Below are positions 60,394 to 64,000 of a stretch of 64,000 bases of DNA, in pieces (within the stretch, counting starts at the first letter, position 1; the number at the start of each line of letters is the position of its first letter). The notes under the pieces are model-generated. The model searched no databases. It saw only the letters and a list, made by a program, of their open reading frames with translations, and was not told the origin of the DNA. The stretch spans positions 1-64,000 of the forward strand of contig DGVS01000007.1 in assembly GCA_002395065.1 (NCBI GenBank), written 5' to 3'. The position numbers were made by a program, and so were the translations under genes. This stretch comes from Caryophanales bacterium UBA4278 (lineage in GTDB: Bacteria; Bacillota_I; Bacilli_A; RFN20; CAG-826).

Positions 60394-61280
60394 AGTATTT
60401 AGATTATGTTGAAAAGAATCTTCCTTCGTTAGAAGGAAAAAGATATCTAGTTACTGGCGCAAATTCTGGATTAGGTTTTTCCGCATGTAAAACCTTTTTA
60501 CTCAAGGGTGCGTCTGTGATTATGGCGTGCCGTAATCTAGAAAGAGCACAAATAGCAAAACAAAAACTGCTTGAAATTGTCCCTCATGGAAACATCGATA
60601 TTGTCCAGTTTGATCAAGCCGATAAAGAATCAATCGATTCGTTACCAAAACAAATCGAAAAATATGAACACATTGATGCAGTGGTCCTTAATGCCGGAAT
60701 TTTTCATCCAGATAAAAACCTTTTTACTAAACAAGGCTATAGTCTAACTGTTGGAACAAACTTTGTTGGACTATATTTTACGGTTGAGGCACTAAAGAAA
60801 ATGATCAAAGATGGAAAAATTAAACGTCTTGTTTTAGTCACTTCTTGTGTAACTCATTTTGGACGTTCTCGTCATTATGAAAAATACTTCAAAAAATGGC
60901 ATCGTTCAGCATTTAAACAATACGCTGTTTCTAAACGGATGATTTATGAATATGGATTATATTTATCAACCGCGCTTTTCGGTCAAACTGAAGTTACTTT
61001 ATGTCACCCAGGACTAGCTTCAACAAATATCGTTGGAGGACAGTCAACAAGCTTCTCTAAACGCTTCCAACTCGCTGGAAAACGGTTCATGCATCGCTTT
61101 GGAAATAGTTCCGACAAATCCTCACTATGTTTGGTGCTTGCTAGTGTAAAATCACCAGCAAATCTTGGTTACTTTTATCCAAAACACTTCTTTCATATTC
61201 GTGGAATTCCAAAAGAAAAACGACTTCATTTAAACGAGAAAAAGTATGCTCGTTTATTAAAATCGTTATCTCATCTTTGA
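60390..61280 (+). CDS. Short-chain dehydrogenase, retinol-dehydrogenase-like
   Basis: A protein of 296 residues: TGANSGLGFSACK cofactor motif near residue 22, NAGIF, catalytic Ser in VTSCVTH and YAVSK. Length and the LCHPGLASTNI segment fit the extended retinol-dehydrogenase/WW-oxidoreductase-like SDRs. It overlaps the CNNM gene by four bases and so belongs to that operon. Substrate unknown; a lipid is plausible. Ends with TGA, showing standard code use. Confidence 0.85.
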   Translation: MKYLDYVEKNLPSLEGKRYLVTGANSGLGFSACKTFLLKGASVIMACRNLERAQIAKQKLLEIVPHGNIDIVQFDQADKESIDSLPKQIEKYEHIDAVVLNAGIFHPDKNLFTKQGYSLTVGTNFVGLYFTVEALKKMIKDGKIKRLVLVTSCVTHFGRSRHYEKYFKKWHRSAFKQYAVSKRMIYEYGLYLSTALFGQTEVTLCHPGLASTNIVGGQSTSFSKRFQLAGKRFMHRFGNSSDKSSLCLVLASVKSPANLGYFYPKHFFHIRGIPKEKRLHLNEKKYARLLKSLSHL

Positions 61281-61799
61281 TTGATAAAATTCGTAAATTT
61301 CATCGGCCACCTGGTCGATGTTTTTATTATCGGTATGGACAACTAAATGGACACCAGAAACCTTGTCCAAGGAGAAGTCAAACTGATCGTTTTTAAGTCT
61401 TTCTTCGATCTTCTCTTTTTTGTCTCCTCGACCAACCATTCTTTCTTCTCTTTTCTTGTCGTCACAAAGAAGAAGAACTGTAATCACATGCGGATCATTT
61501 AACGCTTGGAATGCATGAAGACCATTTGGATCAAGAACAATAACTTTGTTATCATCGACTTGGTCTTTTCCGCAACCGTAATAATTTCCATTATAAAGTG
61601 ATGACTCAACAAACCTTCCTTCTTTCAAACGTTTTTCGAATTCTTTTTTGGAAATAAAAAAGTAGTCCACACCATCTTTTTCACCTTCCCTTAATTCACG
61701 GGTTGTGGTGGTAATGGCTTTAATTAATCCATAACGTTTTTGGAGGTTCAGAGCAGTAACAGTTTTGCCGCTAGCTGAAGCACCACAGAGAATCAACAT
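61266..61799 (-). CDS. Guanylate-kinase-like protein
   Basis: A protein of 177 residues with P-loop GASASGKT (residues 6-13), TTTTRELREGEKDGVDYFF for GMP binding and a lid with RMVGRGDKKE. It is shorter than typical Gmk (about 200) and its P-loop differs from the usual GPSGAGKGT, so it may be a diverged paralogue rather than the housekeeping enzyme. The 3' end overlaps the SDR gene by 15 bases tail to tail. Predicted leaderless mRNA. Confidence 0.78.
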   Translation of the reverse strand: MLILCGASASGKTVTALNLQKRYGLIKAITTTTRELREGEKDGVDYFFISKKEFEKRLKEGRFVESSLYNGNYYGCGKDQVDDNKVIVLDPNGLHAFQALNDPHVITVLLLCDDKKREERMVGRGDKKEKIEERLKNDQFDFSLDKVSGVHLVVHTDNKNIDQVADEIYEFYQSKMR

Positions 61800-61805
61800 A
61801 ATTTC

Positions 61806-61834
61806 ATTTTAATTGTCCCACCTCAAAAAAACAA
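61806..61834 (-). promoter_or_regulatory. Promoter of the guanylate-kinase-like gene, predicted leaderless
   Basis: On the minus strand TTGTTT (61829-61834), 17-base spacer, TAAAAT (61806-61811), then six bases to the ATG at 61799. A GAGGTGGG stretch lies inside the spacer, upstream of the predicted start, and so cannot act as a Shine-Dalgarno for this transcript. Confidence 0.65.
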
Positions 61835-61940
61835 AAAAATTTTTAAATTTAAAAATATTTTTGAAAAAATTGTGTGAAAAATTCACCTCAAAAATCTCGA
61901 TAAAGATAATATAAGCAAAATTTTTTCCGGGGGTAAAAAG

Positions 61941-62291
61941 ATGGAATCAAGACACAACTATCACTACAAGGAAGTCCTCTTAATGATGGAGATTTTTAAA
62001 GGGCTTGACGATAAGTACAAATATATTCGTGAACACACCTGTTTTTCTTCGATTGGTTACGACTACCTATTAGACAAATATCAACGAGAAACAAAACGAA
62101 TCCATTTAACTTTAAATTGCCTTGATCCGCTTGAAGCCTACATTATTACCCAGTCTTTTGTTAACGACGGAACAATTTATAACGGTTGGTGGAAAGGAAT
62201 GTTTTCTAAATCTTCTTTCTATCGCATGCGCTATAAAGCCGTTCTTCATTTCTTAAAGGAGTACCAGCGCGTATGCAGCGAAATAGCTTAA
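61941..62291 (+). CDS. Small conserved-looking protein at the head of a secretion-type operon
   Basis: A protein of 116 residues, charged, without signal peptide or membrane helix. The second half (DPLEAYIITQSF, GWWKGMFSKSSFYRMRYKAVLHFL) looks like a helix-turn-helix of the sigma-region-4/phage-regulator kind, and reminded me of small mollicute proteins of the MG284/MPN403 type; this memory is uncertain. GGGGG precedes the ATG. Its end overlaps the next gene by 19 bases, so it belongs to the downstream operon, perhaps as regulator. Confidence 0.6.
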   Translation: MESRHNYHYKEVLLMMEIFKGLDDKYKYIREHTCFSSIGYDYLLDKYQRETKRIHLTLNCLDPLEAYIITQSFVNDGTIYNGWWKGMFSKSSFYRMRYKAVLHFLKEYQRVCSEIA

Positions 62292-63304
62292 TTATTACTG
62301 TAGTTAGTTTATTAACATGCCTTGTTTCTTTTGGTGCAACAGAAGTTCAACGTTATTGGCTGGACTATTTTTACATTACTCCTGGTTTTACCAATTTAAG
62401 CCGAAAAACCAAGGTTTTGATGAAGCTTTCTAGTAATGGTCCTGTGACAAAAAAGTTAGTTAATTTCTATATGTATAACTCTAAATACAAAACAGGTTCA
62501 ATGATCACAAACCTTCGTCCGACCGATGAAACAGGAGTTGTTACACGTGAAATCACTGGAACAATGTTTATGCCTAATGAAGAAAATAAAACAAAAGTAT
62601 TTTTTAGCGATAGTGATTCCACTAGAACAAATCACTGGATGTATCCAGAAGTTAACGTGGATTGTCCACAGTTAATTATTGATAAATTACCTAATGGAGT
62701 ATATGAAAGTCCACATGTTTTTGCATATGAAAAGGATCGTGGTTATTTCGCAACAACAAATTCATATATATTTACCAATTGGTACAAAGAGAATGAAATC
62801 CCGGTGTTTAACAAGTTTGATATTGAAATGTTTACATTTGAAGAAAAAGTCGGACCACTTACTGTTGAATCATCAGCAAAAGACTTGTGTATCGCCATTC
62901 CGAATAAATATGGCTTATTTGTTGATTTGAACTTGCATAACCAAATTGTTGACCGTGTTGAATTGGTTCTAAAGCTAGTTGATAGCGGAGGTTATAAATA
63001 TCATCTCGCTTTTGATACAGAGCTTTATGTGAACCCATACACTTATGAAATGGCCCGTTCGCAACTTCCGGGTTTTGTTAAAACAAAATATTTATATTTA
63101 CCAAAGAATGGATTTCATGATTTCAACAAAATGGATCTATACCTTGTTGGATTTGATTTAGGAACATTAAAACTTTCGTTTAAGTATACTTTCTCAATTG
63201 AAGCCGAACGATCTAGAATCGGTGATTGTGTAACTTCTGAATATTGCATCAAAACAGGTGATAGCGAATATAGCGATTTTGGAAAGGACTTAAAACATGA
63301 TTAA
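62273..63304 (+). CDS. Exported or membrane-anchored protein in the VirB11-like ATPase operon
   Basis: A protein of 343 residues with one N-terminal hydrophobic segment (about residues 5-22) that can be a signal anchor, then a long soluble beta-rich part. No known family was recognised and no catalytic motif is visible. AAAGGAG lies eleven bases before the ATG. It overlaps both neighbours, which ties it to the ATPase gene two positions on. It may be a structural part of a secretion or pilus machine. Confidence 0.65.
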   Translation: MQRNSLIITVVSLLTCLVSFGATEVQRYWLDYFYITPGFTNLSRKTKVLMKLSSNGPVTKKLVNFYMYNSKYKTGSMITNLRPTDETGVVTREITGTMFMPNEENKTKVFFSDSDSTRTNHWMYPEVNVDCPQLIIDKLPNGVYESPHVFAYEKDRGYFATTNSYIFTNWYKENEIPVFNKFDIEMFTFEEKVGPLTVESSAKDLCIAIPNKYGLFVDLNLHNQIVDRVELVLKLVDSGGYKYHLAFDTELYVNPYTYEMARSQLPGFVKTKYLYLPKNGFHDFNKMDLYLVGFDLGTLKLSFKYTFSIEAERSRIGDCVTSEYCIKTGDSEYSDFGKDLKHD

Positions 63305-63698
63305 TTGTCTCTTTTTTAGTGTCGTTTTCTTCTTGTTCATGTCCTTTTCCTTTGGAGGAATGAATTACTCGAGCATACACCGAACATTTTTAAATATGCA
63401 TCGAAGCATTTTAGAAGTCTGTGTCGTCACAGTCGGAAACGATGGAGAGGATATTAAGCCATATTTTAATGAACCGATTTTGGAAAAATATATTGTTAAT
63501 TATCTAAAAGATAATGTTTCGAAATACACAACGGATTATCAAGCATCGATTGTTTATTTTGATAACAATACGAAAGACATCAACACTAACCACCACGCGG
63601 ATGGAGTACGTATTTCCTTAAACGCGAAAATCAACACCTTTTATCATTATAAACATGCTCGTGAATTTACGATTAACCAAAGGGGGCACATCGAATGA
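63297..63698 (+). CDS. Small membrane-anchored protein in the same operon
   Basis: A protein of 133 residues with a hydrophobic N-terminus (about residues 3-20) followed by a soluble domain, the general shape of a minor pilin or TadE-like subunit. A canonical prepilin cleavage site (Gly followed by a glutamate at +5) is not present, so the pilin idea is weak. It overlaps the preceding gene by eight bases and the ATPase gene by four (ATGA). Confidence 0.6.
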   Translation: MINCLFFSVVFFLFMSFSFGGMNYSSIHRTFLNMHRSILEVCVVTVGNDGEDIKPYFNEPILEKYIVNYLKDNVSKYTTDYQASIVYFDNNTKDINTNHHADGVRISLNAKINTFYHYKHAREFTINQRGHIE

Positions 63699-64000
63699 AT
63701 CATCAATTAGTTTCATATCTTGAATCATCGTTTATATCGCCTCTATTAAAAGATGATGAGATAACAGATATTTCTTATAACGGAAAAGACATCTATTATC
63801 TCCACAATAAACAAGGCCGAAAGAAGGCCAACATCCAAGTGGATAAGGATGAGGTTATTTCTTTTGTGCGTCAAATTGCTAACTTTGCCGAGAAACAATT
63901 TTCCTATACAACACCATCAATTGATGTTTCGGAAGGGAGATACAGAATCAACGCTATTCACCCCTCAATTGTTCGTGTTGATAACGAAAAATCAATCTCG
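63695..64000 (+). CDS. VirB11/CpaF-type secretion ATPase, N-terminal part (cut by window end)
   Basis: The first 102 codons of an open frame that runs off the window, starting at ATG 63695 in an ATGA overlap with the previous gene; AGGGGGC lies upstream. LLKDDEITDISYNGKDIYYL followed by GRKKANIQVD, FVRQIANFAEKQF and the PSIDVSEGRYRINAIHPS segment matches the N-terminal domain of type IV secretion / Tad pilus ATPases. The Walker motifs would lie beyond the edge, so the call rests on the N-domain alone. Confidence 0.75.
   Translation, partial: MNHQLVSYLESSFISPLLKDDEITDISYNGKDIYYLHNKQGRKKANIQVDKDEVISFVRQIANFAEKQFSYTTPSIDVSEGRYRINAIHPSIVRVDNEKSIS

Noticed and set aside
63297..63698. Type IV prepilin
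   Set aside because: The hydrophobic N-terminus is suggestive, but there is no prepilin peptidase site with glutamate at +5, so it is listed only as a membrane-anchored unknown.
1..64000. Mycoplasma genetic code (TGA as Trp)
   Set aside because: Several intact genes end at TGA, for example trmFO at 16732 and the SDR at 61280, and reading with the standard code gives full-length conserved proteins.
1..64000. CRISPR arrays, insertion sequences, prophage or integrative elements
   Set aside because: No regularly spaced direct repeats, transposase or phage structural genes were seen. The only integrase-type gene is XerC in its housekeeping position.

Overview
The window is a piece of an AT-rich, low-GC Gram-positive (Bacillota) chromosome. 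PolC-type polymerase, FakA, the DhaL/PlsX/RNase III/FtsY/YlxM/Ffh order, the rpsB-tsf-pyrH-frr-uppS-cdsA-dxr-rseP-polC order and the CdaA cyclase all point to the Bacilli side of the phylum. TGA ends several genes (trmFO, the SDR at 60390-61280), so the Mycoplasma code is not used. Very tight packing, missing genes inside otherwise conserved clusters and long membrane-tailed surface proteins without a sortase motif suggest an uncultured, partly reduced relative of Erysipelotrichales/Mollicutes; this placement is an inference.

Layout. 1-365: end of an rRNA operon (23S 3' end, 5S). 394-1575: a fucose/arabinose isomerase-fold protein. 1729-29793: a compressed version of the Bacillus core region: fakA-plsX-rnc-ftsY-ylxM-ffh, then rpsP-khpA-rimM-trmD turned onto the minus strand, then rplS-lepB-rbgA-rnhB-dprA-topA-trmFO-xerC and rpsB-tsf-pyrH-frr-uppS-cdsA-dxr-rseP-polC. 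acpP, smc, proS, clpQY and codY are absent from the places they hold in Bacillus. 29784-35096: tRNA genes interleaved with a membrane-anchored Nudix protein, a two-gene operon that looks like serine palmitoyltransferase plus an SDR ketoreductase (candidate sphingoid-base synthesis), and an acidic membrane protein. 35175-49908: peptidases (lipoprotein clostripain, M3 oligopeptidase), a PgpA-like phosphatase with the c-di-AMP cyclase CdaA, a Nudix hydrolase, DeoD, GltX with a tRNA-Glu directly behind it, a DAG-kinase-family lipid kinase and several unrecognised membrane proteins. 50003-60393: two giant surface proteins (1261 and 1422 residues) followed by two CNNM/CBS transporter-like proteins. 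60390-61799: an SDR and a guanylate-kinase-like protein. 61941-64000: start of an operon with two membrane-anchored unknowns and the first 102 codons of a VirB11/CpaF-type secretion ATPase, cut by the window edge.

The strongest unexpected signal is in gene starts. At about eight genes on both strands a -10 hexamer ends only 6-7 bases before the start codon, and at three more it ends 9-12 bases before, which predicts leaderless or nearly leaderless mRNAs. Genes inside operons and a few long-leader genes carry normal Shine-Dalgarno sequences. Other points of interest are the candidate sphingolipid operon, an antigen I/II-like helix/polyproline stalk in the 1261-residue surface protein, the inverted rpsP block, tRNAs that all carry C or G at wobble position 34, and the truncated secretion locus.
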